A stretch of DNA of 64,000 bases from Rhodococcus sp. 06-462-5 (GTDB lineage: Bacteria > Actinomycetota > Actinomycetes > Mycobacteriales > Mycobacteriaceae): NCBI RefSeq assembly GCF_002258315.1, contig NZ_NOYD01000046.1, positions 11,638-75,637 on the forward strand, written 5' to 3'. The notes under the pieces were generated by a model that was not told the DNA's origin, made no database searches, and saw nothing but the letters and a program-made list of their open reading frames with translations. The position numbers and the translations under genes were made by a program. Below, one piece after another: positions 49,896-57,224 of this stretch. Each line of letters begins with the position of its first letter. Positions within the stretch are counted from its first letter, which is position 1.

Positions 49896-50462
49896 TCAGA
49901 CGAACTTCTGAGCCGTCGAGCTCACAGTCCACGCGCCGCCTCGACGGCTGACTGCCGTGCGCGTGAGCGGGGAGACGTCGATGCGCCAGAACGAGGACAC
50001 CGGGGCCGCCAACACCAGCACCACCACGGCTCGGACGACGGCAGGAGAGGTCACCGCCAGCGTGCGGCCCGGCGTCGATCCGTCAGCCTTCAGCCACGTC
50101 TCGACACGAGAGAACAACGCGTCGAGGGACTCGCCACCCGGTGGAACGAACGCCGGATCGCCCAGCCAGGCCATCGCGTCGGCGTCGGGCAGATCGGTCA
50201 TCTCGAGACCGGACCACCGGCCGTAGTCGATGTCGGCCAACGCGGGCTCGACCGAGATGTCCGATCCGAAGATGCGGGCCGTGGAGATCGAGCGGGTTTC
50301 CGGTCCGGACAGGACGCGGTCGACGCGGGGAATGTCGGTCACCGCAGCAAGGTCGCGCAGCCCCGCGTCGTCGAGTGGCTCGTCGCCGGGAAACCGGCCG
50401 GTGCGCATCGCGGCGGTTCTGGCGTGGCTCACCAGGATCAGTCGGGTCACGGGCGCAGACAC
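49896..50462 (-). CDS. Histidine-phosphatase-like protein with altered RHG motif
   Basis: The protein has 188 residues. The fold resembles the phosphoglycerate-mutase/CobC family (RLILVSHARTAAMRTG; ADIDYGRWSGLEMTDLP; PGGESLDALFSRVETWL; TLAVTSPAVVRAVV). The invariant Arg-His-Gly is Ser12-His13-Ala14, and the second catalytic His is replaced (VTSPAVV). It may therefore be inactive or have changed chemistry. It lies divergently next to a cobalamin riboswitch and cbtBA, where alpha-ribazole phosphatase-like genes sometimes occur. Confidence 0.8.
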   Translation of the reverse strand: MSAPVTRLILVSHARTAAMRTGRFPGDEPLDDAGLRDLAAVTDIPRVDRVLSGPETRSISTARIFGSDISVEPALADIDYGRWSGLEMTDLPDADAMAWLGDPAFVPPGGESLDALFSRVETWLKADGSTPGRTLAVTSPAVVRAVVVLVLAAPVSSFWRIDVSPLTRTAVSRRGGAWTVSSTAQKFV

Positions 50463-50519
50463 CGTGCCATTGTGGCACCGAGCTGCGGGAGGTCAGGACA
50501 GCGATTGACACAGCGTCGC

Positions 50520-50652
50520 GTTCGGTGCCACAGTTCGCAGGTTAGACGCGATGTACGCAGGTAATCCGGTGAAAATCCGGAGCGGTTGCGCCACTGTGAT
50601 CGACGTCGGGCAGATGTCCGAATTCGAGAGTCAGAAAACTCGTACATCGCAT
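50520..50652 (+). ncRNA. Cobalamin riboswitch
   Basis: The leader holds the conserved cobalamin-element core: GTAATCCGGTGAAAATCCGG (50561-50580), AGCGGTTGCGCCACTGTGAT (50581-50600) and the B12-box-like GAGAGTCAGAAAACTCG (50626-50642), in the right order and spacing. It precedes cbtB-cbtA, a standard target. Ends are estimated; the true P1 may begin a little earlier. Confidence 0.85.
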
Positions 50653-50656
50653 GGCC

Positions 50657-50679
50657 GTCCTCGCTTTTTTAGCGGGGAC
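50657..50679 (+). terminator. Hairpin at the 3' end of the cobalamin riboswitch (expression platform)
   Basis: GTCCTCGCT (50657-50665) pairs with AGCGGGGAC (50671-50679) with one G-T pair around a T5 loop. It lies between the riboswitch and the cbtB ribosome site (AGGAGG, 50698-50703). No U tract follows the stem, so it may act as an anti-sequester element instead of a terminator. Confidence 0.45.
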
Positions 50680-50708
50680 TACGGGACGCACAATCCCAGG
50701 AGGACACC

Positions 50709-50903
50709 ATGGCAATCATTCACGCACCCAGTAATACGACGGAGTCGGCAGCTCTTGCCGTCATCGTCGCCGCAACGATCCTGCTCGCTTTCGTCGTGCT
50801 CTACCTCGTCGGTTTCGATCAGGGCGCGATCTCCCGCAGTGGCATGTACATGCACGAGTTGATGCACGACGGCCGCCACCTGCTGGGCCTGCCATGCCAC
50901 TGA
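50709..50903 (+). CDS. cbtB: CbtB cobalt transporter small subunit
   Basis: The protein has 64 residues, one membrane helix (residues 14-37) and a His-rich end: MYMHELMHDGRHLLGLPCH. The DGRH region is the typical CbtB metal-binding part. AGGAGG precedes the start. It partners CbtA (next gene, overlapping by 10 bp) in B12-regulated cobalt uptake, as described for cobalamin-riboswitch-controlled cbtAB. Context makes the assignment strong. Confidence 0.92.
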   Translation: MAIIHAPSNTTESAALAVIVAATILLAFVVLYLVGFDQGAISRSGMYMHELMHDGRHLLGLPCH

Positions 50904-51691
50904 CCGACACCCACGGCCCGACACTGCAGGGCACCTTCGTCCAATTGTTGCTGCGAGGTCTGCTCGCCGGACTCGTCGCAGGCCTGCTCGCCGGAGCCGT
51001 CGCCTTCGTCGTCGGTGAACCGCACATCGACTCGGCCATCGCCATCGAAGAAGCAGCAGGCACCGACGACCATCACACCGGAGCCGACGCCGACCCTGCC
51101 GCGCATTCGCACGGTGACGACGCGCTCGTCAGCCGGGACGGGCAGCGCGTCGGCCTGTTCCTCGCGACCGGACTCGCAGGCCTTGCTCTCGGCGCGATCT
51201 TCGCCTCGGCACTGCACTATGGGCGACGCTTCAGCTCCCTCCCGGGATCGGTACTCGCCCTCGTCGGGGCCGGAGCCGGATGGTTGGCCATCGAAGCGGT
51301 GCCGTTCTTCAAGTACCCGGCCAATCCGCCTGCCGTCGGAGATCCGGAGACCATCACCCAGCGCACGTGGCTGTGGTTGGCGACGGTGATTCTCGGCTTG
51401 CTGGCCGTCGCAGTGGGAATCTACGTCGCGAAGGTCGTGGCGTCGCAGCATTCGATGGCGGTTCGCGTCGGCGCGCCGTTGTTGGCGTTCCTGATTGTGG
51501 TCGGCATCGGCTATGCGCTGTTGCCCGGTGTGAACGAGGTCGGCACGGACTTCCCGGCAACCCTGCTCTGGGAATTCCGACTGTCCTCACTGGCAACCCA
51601 GGCGACGCTGTGGCTGGCCCTGGGATTGGGATTCGCATTCCTCACCGACCGCGCAGTACGCCCGATCCGCCAGGAGCCCGTCGCGGCATAG
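50894..51691 (+). CDS. cbtA: CbtA cobalt transporter integral membrane subunit
   Basis: The protein has 265 residues and five or six helices. A His/Asp-rich loop after the first helix (GTDDHHTGADADPAAHSHGDD) probably collects the metal. CbtA-family stretches such as AIEAVPFFKYPANPPAVGDPETI are clear. It overlaps cbtB by 10 bp, and the pair is under the cobalamin riboswitch. It is a predicted Co2+ importer for B12 synthesis. The gene ends 10 bp before hairpin repeats. Confidence 0.93.
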   Translation: MPLTDTHGPTLQGTFVQLLLRGLLAGLVAGLLAGAVAFVVGEPHIDSAIAIEEAAGTDDHHTGADADPAAHSHGDDALVSRDGQRVGLFLATGLAGLALGAIFASALHYGRRFSSLPGSVLALVGAGAGWLAIEAVPFFKYPANPPAVGDPETITQRTWLWLATVILGLLAVAVGIYVAKVVASQHSMAVRVGAPLLAFLIVVGIGYALLPGVNEVGTDFPATLLWEFRLSSLATQATLWLALGLGFAFLTDRAVRPIRQEPVAA

Positions 51692-51700
51692 CCCGATTCC

Positions 51701-51751
51701 GCGTCAATGGACCATTGCACCGCTCAGACGTATGCAAAGTGCCATTGACGC
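51701..51751. repeat. Hairpin repeat, family 3, copy A
   Basis: This 51-bp inverted repeat has outer arms GCGTCAATGG / CCATTGACGC (perfect 10 bp) and inner TTGCA / TGCAA. The loop is CGCTCAGACGT, identical to copy B. The stem differs from B at paired positions. Confidence 0.8.
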
Positions 51752-51776
51752 AGTGTGGCCCGCCCGGTCGGCCGGG

Positions 51777-51823
51777 GTGAATGGACCATTGCACCGCTCA
51801 GACGTGTGCAATGGTCCATTCAC
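51777..51823. repeat. Hairpin repeat, family 3, copy B
   Basis: A perfect 18-bp stem, GTGAATGGACCATTGCAC (51777-51794) with its complement (51806-51823), surrounds the 11-nt loop CGCTCAGACGT. It stands between convergent cbtA and the zincin gene, and may also end transcription. Confidence 0.85.
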
Positions 51824-51864
51824 GCGTCCGAGGGTGAGCGGGCGCGAGGGACGGGCGAGTGCGC

Positions 51865-52197
51865 TCAGCCGAATCCGAGTTGATGCAGTCGCTCGTCGTC
51901 GATGCCGAAGTGATGTCCGATTTCGTGGGCGACGGTGATCGCGATTTCCCGTCGGGCTTCGTTTTCGTCGTCGACCATCTCGAGGATCGGTTTGCGGTAG
52001 ATGGTGATGACGTCCGGTAGGTGTCCGCTGTATTCGTAGCGTTCGGTGAGCGCGATGCCCTCGTACAGCCCGAGGATGTCCTCGGTGGGGTGTTCCTCCT
52101 CGACGAGCACGACCACGTTGTTCATGAAATCGGTGAGCTCACGCGGCAGGGTGTCGAGCGCGTCGGACACGGCTTCTTCGAAGTCGACGCGGGTCAT
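51865..52197 (-). CDS. Zincin-like metallopeptidase family protein (Rv3836-like)
   Basis: The protein has 110 residues from ATG 52197. It has the HExxH zinc motif His91-Glu92-His95 (HEIGHHFG) near the C-terminus, with an acidic N-terminal helix (VDFEEAVSDALDTLPREL). This is the small metallopeptidase family conserved next to the septum-formation gene and serS in mycolata (Rv3836 in M. tuberculosis). The substrate is unknown. Confidence 0.9.
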   Translation of the reverse strand: MTRVDFEEAVSDALDTLPRELTDFMNNVVVLVEEEHPTEDILGLYEGIALTERYEYSGHLPDVITIYRKPILEMVDDENEARREIAITVAHEIGHHFGIDDERLHQLGFG

Positions 52198-52210
52198 GTG
52201 GGTGGGAATG

Positions 52211-53296
52211 TCACCCTCCGGTGGTGATCGGTGCGGCGCCGGGCAGCGGTGTCGGCAGTGCGCGGCCGTCGGGAGCGGAGGGCGGCGGGACGGGAGCTGC
52301 ACCGTTGATGAGGATGTCGCCCTTGGCGGTGCCGACGATGGTCGCGAAGCCGCCGGAGTCGAGTTCGGCACCCACCGAGCACGTCACCTGGCGACTTCCG
52401 GCGAGCCAGCTCGCGACGTCGATGGTGTCCCAGAACAGGGTGAGCGTCTTGTCTCGCAGTGCGGTGTCCGAGCCGAGGTAGCCGTTGACGGCGTCGGTGC
52501 ACGTGCCTTCCAGGTATGCGTCCTGGTCGCCCTCGGACGGGTGGCCGCCGGGGAACTGCTGCGTCAGGTTGATCACCGACGCCACCTCGTACGCGTGCGG
52601 TGCCGAGCAGTCCACCGGATCGGCAGGCACGTTCTGGTTGATGCCGACGCAGGTGCCGGTCGGCCAGACCTTCGACTGGTCCTGGTCGAGAATCGAGCCG
52701 GTCATCTCCATCAGCGCACCGGTGTTCGACGGCATCTGCACCCCGCAGCGCAGCGTCCGCTCGCCCTTGGCCCACCCGGCCTGGCTGGGGAACATCAGCC
52801 CGACGCCGAAGCGGCCGTTGGGGTCGAACTTGGCTCCGACGTAGTCGTTGACGGCGGCCGCGCAGTGCTCGTCGCGCAACTCGCTGAACCGGATGGAGCC
52901 GGGATACGGCGAGCCCGGTCCGAACTCGACGCCGGGGTAGACGCTCATGTCGATGTCGCGGGCCACCTCGAAGCGATGGGGGTCGGCGCACGGTACTTCG
53001 GCGAGATCCTGTCGGTCCGTCTCCGGATCGTCGGTGGGCGTCCACTGCAGGCATGCGCCCGGATCGGCGGCACCGAAGGAGGACGCCGAGACGGGGCCAT
53101 CGGTCGCGGGCCCGCTGGCCGTCGCATGGGTGGTGATCTTCTCGGGGGTCGAGAACCCGTCGGAGAGAAAAACCGTCGCGCCGGCGGCCAGCACCGCACC
53201 GACCGCAACCATGGCGAGCCCACGTCGAGCTGTGGTTGCAGACAGTGTTCGCCGAGACTTCTCGCTCGGCGGAGGGTCTGTTTCGTATCCGGACAT
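52211..53296 (-). CDS. Septum formation family (Rv3835-like) membrane-anchored protein
   Basis: The protein has 361 residues from ATG 53296 with GGAGG just upstream; GTG 53299 is possible but too close to that site. A short cytosolic part is followed by one membrane helix (GLAMVAVGAVLAAGATVFL). Two homologous extracellular domains each carry Cys pairs and a CxxPHxxEV motif (VPCADPHRFEVARD; VDCSAPHAYEVASV). This is the septum-formation/DUF4190-associated family. It sits between the zincin and serS as in M. tuberculosis. Its role in division is suggested only by family name. Confidence 0.85.
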   Translation of the reverse strand: MSGYETDPPPSEKSRRTLSATTARRGLAMVAVGAVLAAGATVFLSDGFSTPEKITTHATASGPATDGPVSASSFGAADPGACLQWTPTDDPETDRQDLAEVPCADPHRFEVARDIDMSVYPGVEFGPGSPYPGSIRFSELRDEHCAAAVNDYVGAKFDPNGRFGVGLMFPSQAGWAKGERTLRCGVQMPSNTGALMEMTGSILDQDQSKVWPTGTCVGINQNVPADPVDCSAPHAYEVASVINLTQQFPGGHPSEGDQDAYLEGTCTDAVNGYLGSDTALRDKTLTLFWDTIDVASWLAGSRQVTCSVGAELDSGGFATIVGTAKGDILINGAAPVPPPSAPDGRALPTPLPGAAPITTGG

Positions 53297-53330
53297 CACC
53301 CTCCATCATGCCCGAGTATGTTCGGTCCTC

Positions 53331-53723
53331 ATGAGCGACCCAACAGGTGACGACGACCTCAGCGAGCTCGCCGGCCGACTGTTCGCAATGGCCCGCACCG
53401 GTGACGCGTCCGCTCTGGCGAGTTACGTCGACGCAGGCGTTCCGGTGAATCTGCACAACGAATCGGGCGACACACTGGTCATGCTCGCCGCGTACCACGG
53501 GCACGCCGATGCGGTGCGTGCGCTGGTCGAGCGCGGTGCCGATGTGAACAAGCCCAACGACAAAGGGCAGACCCCACTCGCGGGCGCGGTCTTCAAAGGT
53601 GAGGACGACGTGGTGCGCGTGCTCGTCGACGGTGGAGCCGATCCACACGGCGGCCACCCGTCGGCGATCGATGCCGCCACCATGTTCGGACGCGAGGACT
53701 ACCTGGGGTTGCTCGGCAAGTAA
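53331..53723 (+). CDS. Ankyrin-repeat protein
   Basis: The protein has 130 residues from ATG 53331. Three to four ankyrin repeats are clear: [20 protein letters not shown] and [20 protein letters not shown], then [19 protein letters not shown]. It is small, soluble and cytosolic, so protein-protein binding is its only predictable property. It is 11 bp before serS and likely shares its message. Confidence 0.88.
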   Translation: MSDPTGDDDLSELAGRLFAMARTGDASALASYVDAGVPVNLHNESGDTLVMLAAYHGHADAVRALVERGADVNKPNDKGQTPLAGAVFKGEDDVVRVLVDGGADPHGGHPSAIDAATMFGREDYLGLLGK

Positions 53724-53734
53724 GGTTCCCTCTC

Positions 53735-54988
53735 GTGATCGACCTGAAATTCCTTCGCGAGAATCCCGATGCAGTGCGCGCCTCGCAGCGCACCCGAGGC
53801 GAGGACCCCGCTCTCGTCGACGCACTTCTCGATGCCGACGCATCCCGCCGGGCCGCGGTTCTGGCCGGCGATCAGCTGCGCGCAGAGCAGAAGGCGTTGG
53901 GAAAGCAGGTCGGCAAGGCATCCGCCGAGGACCGTCCGGGTCTGCTCGCCGGAGCATCGGAACTCGCCGCCAAAGTGAAGGCGGCCCAGGCAGCCGAAGC
54001 CGAGGCCGACGCAGCCCTCGACACGGCTCACCGCGCGATCTCCAACATCGTCCAGGACGGCACACCCGCGGGTGGCGAAGACGACTTCGTGCTGCTCGAG
54101 ACCGTCGGCGATCTCCCTGAGTTCGACTTCGAGCCCAAGGATCACCTCGAGCTCGGCGAGTCGCTGAACCTGATCGACATGGAACGCGGAGCCAAGGTCT
54201 CGGGCTCGCGCTTCTACTTCATGACCGGCTATGGCGCACTGCTGCAGCAGGGATTGCTGCAGCTCGCCGCGCAGAAGGCCGTCAAGAACGGGTTCACCAT
54301 GATGATCCCGCCGGTGCTGGTGCGGCCGGAGATCATGTCGGGAACCGGGTTCCTAGGTGCACACGCAGACGAGATCTATCGCCTCGAAGCCGACGACCTC
54401 TACCTCGTCGGAACCTCGGAAGTTGCCCTCGCCGGCTACCACTCGGGCGAAATCATCGACCTCGCCGACGGCCCGAAGCGGTACGCCGGATGGTCGTCGT
54501 GCTTCCGCCGCGAAGCGGGTAGCTACGGCAAGGACACCCGCGGCATCATCCGAGTGCACCAGTTCGACAAGATCGAGATGTTCTCGTACATCAAGCCCGA
54601 GGACGCAGCCGCCGAACACCAGAAGCTGCTCGAGTACGAGAAGGACATGCTCGCCGCCGTCGAGGTGCCCTACCGCGTCATCGACACCGCAGGCGGCGAT
54701 CTCGGCTCCTCGGCCGCACGCAAATTCGACTGCGAGGCCTGGATTCCTACCCAGCAGGCCTACCGCGAGCTGACCTCGACCTCGAACTGCACGACGTTCC
54801 AGGCCCGACGCCTCGGCGTGCGGTACCGCGACGAGAACGGCAAGCCCCAGACCGCGGCAACGCTCAACGGCACCCTCGCAACCACCCGTTGGATCGTCGC
54901 GATCCTCGAAAACCACCAGCAGGCCGATGGCACCGTCCGCGTCCCCGAGGCCCTGGTGCCCTTCGTCGGAACGGACGTTCTGCGCTAG
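53735..54988 (+). CDS. serS: Seryl-tRNA synthetase
   Basis: The protein has 417 residues from GTG 53735. An N-terminal coiled-coil arm (about residues 30-100) is followed by the class II core. Motif 2 ([20 protein letters not shown]) and motif 3 ([19 protein letters not shown]) are intact, and the serine pocket TSEVAL is present. It attaches serine to tRNA-Ser and tRNA-Sec. The stop codon is embedded in a 34-bp duplicated repeat. Confidence 0.97.
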   Translation: MIDLKFLRENPDAVRASQRTRGEDPALVDALLDADASRRAAVLAGDQLRAEQKALGKQVGKASAEDRPGLLAGASELAAKVKAAQAAEAEADAALDTAHRAISNIVQDGTPAGGEDDFVLLETVGDLPEFDFEPKDHLELGESLNLIDMERGAKVSGSRFYFMTGYGALLQQGLLQLAAQKAVKNGFTMMIPPVLVRPEIMSGTGFLGAHADEIYRLEADDLYLVGTSEVALAGYHSGEIIDLADGPKRYAGWSSCFRREAGSYGKDTRGIIRVHQFDKIEMFSYIKPEDAAAEHQKLLEYEKDMLAAVEVPYRVIDTAGGDLGSSAARKFDCEAWIPTQQAYRELTSTSNCTTFQARRLGVRYRDENGKPQTAATLNGTLATTRWIVAILENHQQADGTVRVPEALVPFVGTDVLR

Positions 54989-55030
54989 TTGGGTCGTTCC
55001 GCAGGCTTTACTCCTGCGCTAGTTGGGTCG
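54981..55030. repeat. Family 1 repeat with 34-bp tandem duplication over the serS stop
   Basis: TGCGCTAGTTGGGTCG occurs at 54981-54996 and 55015-55030 (period 34). The stretch between holds TTCCGCAGGCTTTACTCC, a family 1 core. The first copy contains the serS stop codon, and the second copy duplicates the end of the coding sequence and stop. Confidence 0.75.
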
Positions 55031-55032
55031 GC

Positions 55033-55902
55033 TCAGGCTATGTCGCCGATGCAGTAGCCCTCACCGCCGATGGCCAGCACGAACGTGCGGTTCTGGTACA
55101 CCCCGGAGGCGTCGATGATGTCTGCGTTGACCTGGGTGTAGATGCCGTTCTGCCCGGTGACGAACACGCTGTCTGGGTCGAACGAGGTGATGCCGGGCAG
55201 GATGTCGGGGTTGTCGACCAGCGGCGGGGTAGTGGGAGCGCCGGTGCCGAGAGCATCCCAGGTCCGACGGCCGTCGCACACGATCGGGTACGTCTCTTCC
55301 ACATCGCCGAGGTTGACCGGAGTCCCGGCCAGACGTCCCAGGTAGCGATCGACGGTGTAGACCGCGTCTGCCGCGTCGAACACGGGGGCGGTGCCGGTGG
55401 GGTAGACGGTGGGGCACGCGTAACCGGACGCGATCTCGCTACGTTTCACGCTGACCGTCGCGGTGGGCCCGGTCCACGTGACCGCGTACTGGCCGTCGAC
55501 GCCGGGGGCGGCAACGGCAGCGAGAATGGCCTCGGTGTCGACGTACATCGTCGGGATGTCGGTGGGCGGAACCGTCCAGCACCGCGCCGTGACGACGCCG
55601 ATTCCGCCGCCGGTGAGGTCGTTCACGAACGGTCGCAGCGCCATCGCGGCCTCGGGGCTTCCGGGAACCTCGCCGACGGGTGGGCCGGGCGGAATCGGTG
55701 GGGGCGTGGTGGTGGTCGCGGAGGCCGTGGTCGGAGTCGTCGTCGACGCAGTTGCCTCGGTGGTGTTGCTCGTCGCCCCGGACTGTTCGGACGGCAGTCC
55801 GACTGCGGAATCGCAGGCTCCCACCAGGGCGAGCGTTGCGATCAGCGGCAGCGCGGTTCGGACGACCCTGGTCCGCCGTGGTGGTGCCGCACTGTTCTTC
55901 AC
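55033..55902 (-). CDS. Hypothetical lipoprotein
   Basis: The protein has 289 residues. A signal peptide ends in LVGAC (Cys30, good lipobox). A Thr/Ser/Pro-rich linker (about 43-75) that could be glycosylated is followed by a globular domain with three or four Cys (ARCWTVP, YACPTVYP, IVCDGRRTW, YCIGDIA), likely disulfide-bonded. I recognise no domain. It is convergent with serS and divergent from plsC. Confidence 0.75.
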   Translation of the reverse strand: MKNSAAPPRRTRVVRTALPLIATLALVGACDSAVGLPSEQSGATSNTTEATASTTTPTTASATTTTPPPIPPGPPVGEVPGSPEAAMALRPFVNDLTGGGIGVVTARCWTVPPTDIPTMYVDTEAILAAVAAPGVDGQYAVTWTGPTATVSVKRSEIASGYACPTVYPTGTAPVFDAADAVYTVDRYLGRLAGTPVNLGDVEETYPIVCDGRRTWDALGTGAPTTPPLVDNPDILPGITSFDPDSVFVTGQNGIYTQVNADIIDASGVYQNRTFVLAIGGEGYCIGDIA

Positions 55903-55988
55903 GTCGTTTCTCCCCCGTTGCTTTCGACCGGACCTGTCACCTGCCGGACCTTTTCCCCGGCATCGTCCACCGACTACGCTAACGGACT

Positions 55989-56729
55989 GTGGAACCCGTC
56001 TACCGATCAGTCATCGGCATCGCTCGTACAGTGTTCGCGTTCGAGGGCCTGAAATTCGACGTCGAGGGCGAGGAACACATCCCTGCCACCGGCGGAGCCG
56101 TCATCGCCGTCAATCACACCGGGTACATGGACTTCACCTACGCCGGGCTTCCGCCGCGACGGGTCAAGCGCTACATCCGGTTCATGGCGAAGAAGGAGGT
56201 CTTCGACAACAAGATCTCCGGCCCGATCATGCGCGCACTGCGGCACATTCCTGTGGATCGCGGGGCCGGTGCGGAGTCCTACAAGTCGGCGGTCCAGAGC
56301 CTGCGCAACGGCGAACTGGTGGGTGTGTACCCGGAGGCGACCATCAGCCGCAGCTTCGAGATCAAGGAATTCAAGTCCGGCGCAGCGCGCATGGCCATCG
56401 AGGCAGGCGTGCCGATCATCCCGACGGTCATCTGGGGTGCGCAGCGCGTGTGGACCAAGGGATACCCGAAGCGGTTGGGCCGCACCAACACTCCCATCTC
56501 GATTGCCGTCGGTGAGCCGTTGCCGCCGGTCGGTCCGCCGAACGAGCTGACCGAGAAACTGCGGACGGTGATGCAGAAGATGCTGCTGGAGCTGCAGGAG
56601 AACTACCACCACGAGCCAGGGGCCTACTGGGTTCCGGCGCGCCTCGGTGGAAGCGCCCCGACTCTCGAGGAAGCCGACAAGCTCGACGCCCAGGACCTCG
56701 CGGCCCGTGCGGCCAAGCGGGCCGAGTAG
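55989..56729 (+). CDS. plsC: 1-acyl-sn-glycerol-3-phosphate acyltransferase (PlsC-like)
   Basis: The protein has 246 residues from GTG 55989. The catalytic HX4D motif is His43-Asp48 (NHTGYMD). The other PlsC blocks follow: KKEVFDNKISGPIMR, GVYPEATISRSFEIKEFKSGAARMA and VPIIPTVIWG. It acylates lysophosphatidate or a related acceptor in membrane lipid synthesis. It is followed 9 bp later by a GNAT acetyltransferase gene, probably in the same transcript. Confidence 0.92.
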   Translation: MEPVYRSVIGIARTVFAFEGLKFDVEGEEHIPATGGAVIAVNHTGYMDFTYAGLPPRRVKRYIRFMAKKEVFDNKISGPIMRALRHIPVDRGAGAESYKSAVQSLRNGELVGVYPEATISRSFEIKEFKSGAARMAIEAGVPIIPTVIWGAQRVWTKGYPKRLGRTNTPISIAVGEPLPPVGPPNELTEKLRTVMQKMLLELQENYHHEPGAYWVPARLGGSAPTLEEADKLDAQDLAARAAKRAE

Positions 56730-56738
56730 AGCACGTCG

Positions 56739-57224
56739 ATGAACCTCCGCGGTGAACGGGTCGTGTTGCGGCCCGTCGCCGCCGAAGACGTGCCGGAGCT
56801 ACGCCGAATACTGCACACCCCCGAGGTGTACGCGCGGTGGGGCGACGAGGACGCCGACGAGAACTGGCCGTTCGACAACCCCGACGAGAAGCGTCTGGTC
56901 ATCGAATTGGACCGCACGACAGTGGGATTGATCCAGTACGGCGAAGAGGCCGATCCGATGTACCGGCATGCGTCGATCGACATCTTCCTCGACCCGGCAG
57001 TGCACGGCCGCGGCGTCGGCAAGGATGCCGTGGGGACTCTAGTGCGATACCTGACCGTCGACCTGGGGCACCACCGGCTGGTGATCGACCCCGCTGCCGA
57101 CAACGCGGTGGCGATAGCCTGTTACCGCGCAGTCGGTTTCGAGCCCGTCGGAATCATGCGCAAATACGAGAAGGGTCCGGGCGGCTGGCACGACAGTCTG
57201 CTGATGGACTTGATCGTCGAATAG
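56739..57224 (+). CDS. GNAT-family N-acetyltransferase
   Basis: The protein has 161 residues of the RimJ/RimL-like branch: RGERVVLRPVAAEDVPEL at the start, IFLDPAVHGRGVGKDAVGTL with the acetyl-CoA-binding Q/HGxGxG-type loop, and NAVAIACYRAVGFEPVGIM near the end. It could modify an aminoglycoside, a protein N-terminus or a small amine; the target is not determined. It abuts the convergent kinase gene with no gap. Confidence 0.9.
   Translation: MNLRGERVVLRPVAAEDVPELRRILHTPEVYARWGDEDADENWPFDNPDEKRLVIELDRTTVGLIQYGEEADPMYRHASIDIFLDPAVHGRGVGKDAVGTLVRYLTVDLGHHRLVIDPAADNAVAIACYRAVGFEPVGIMRKYEKGPGGWHDSLLMDLIVE

Noticed and set aside
54989..55032. tRNA-Ser or other tRNA next to serS
   Set aside because: No acceptor stem or GGTTCRANTCC T-loop is present; the gap holds only the repeat.
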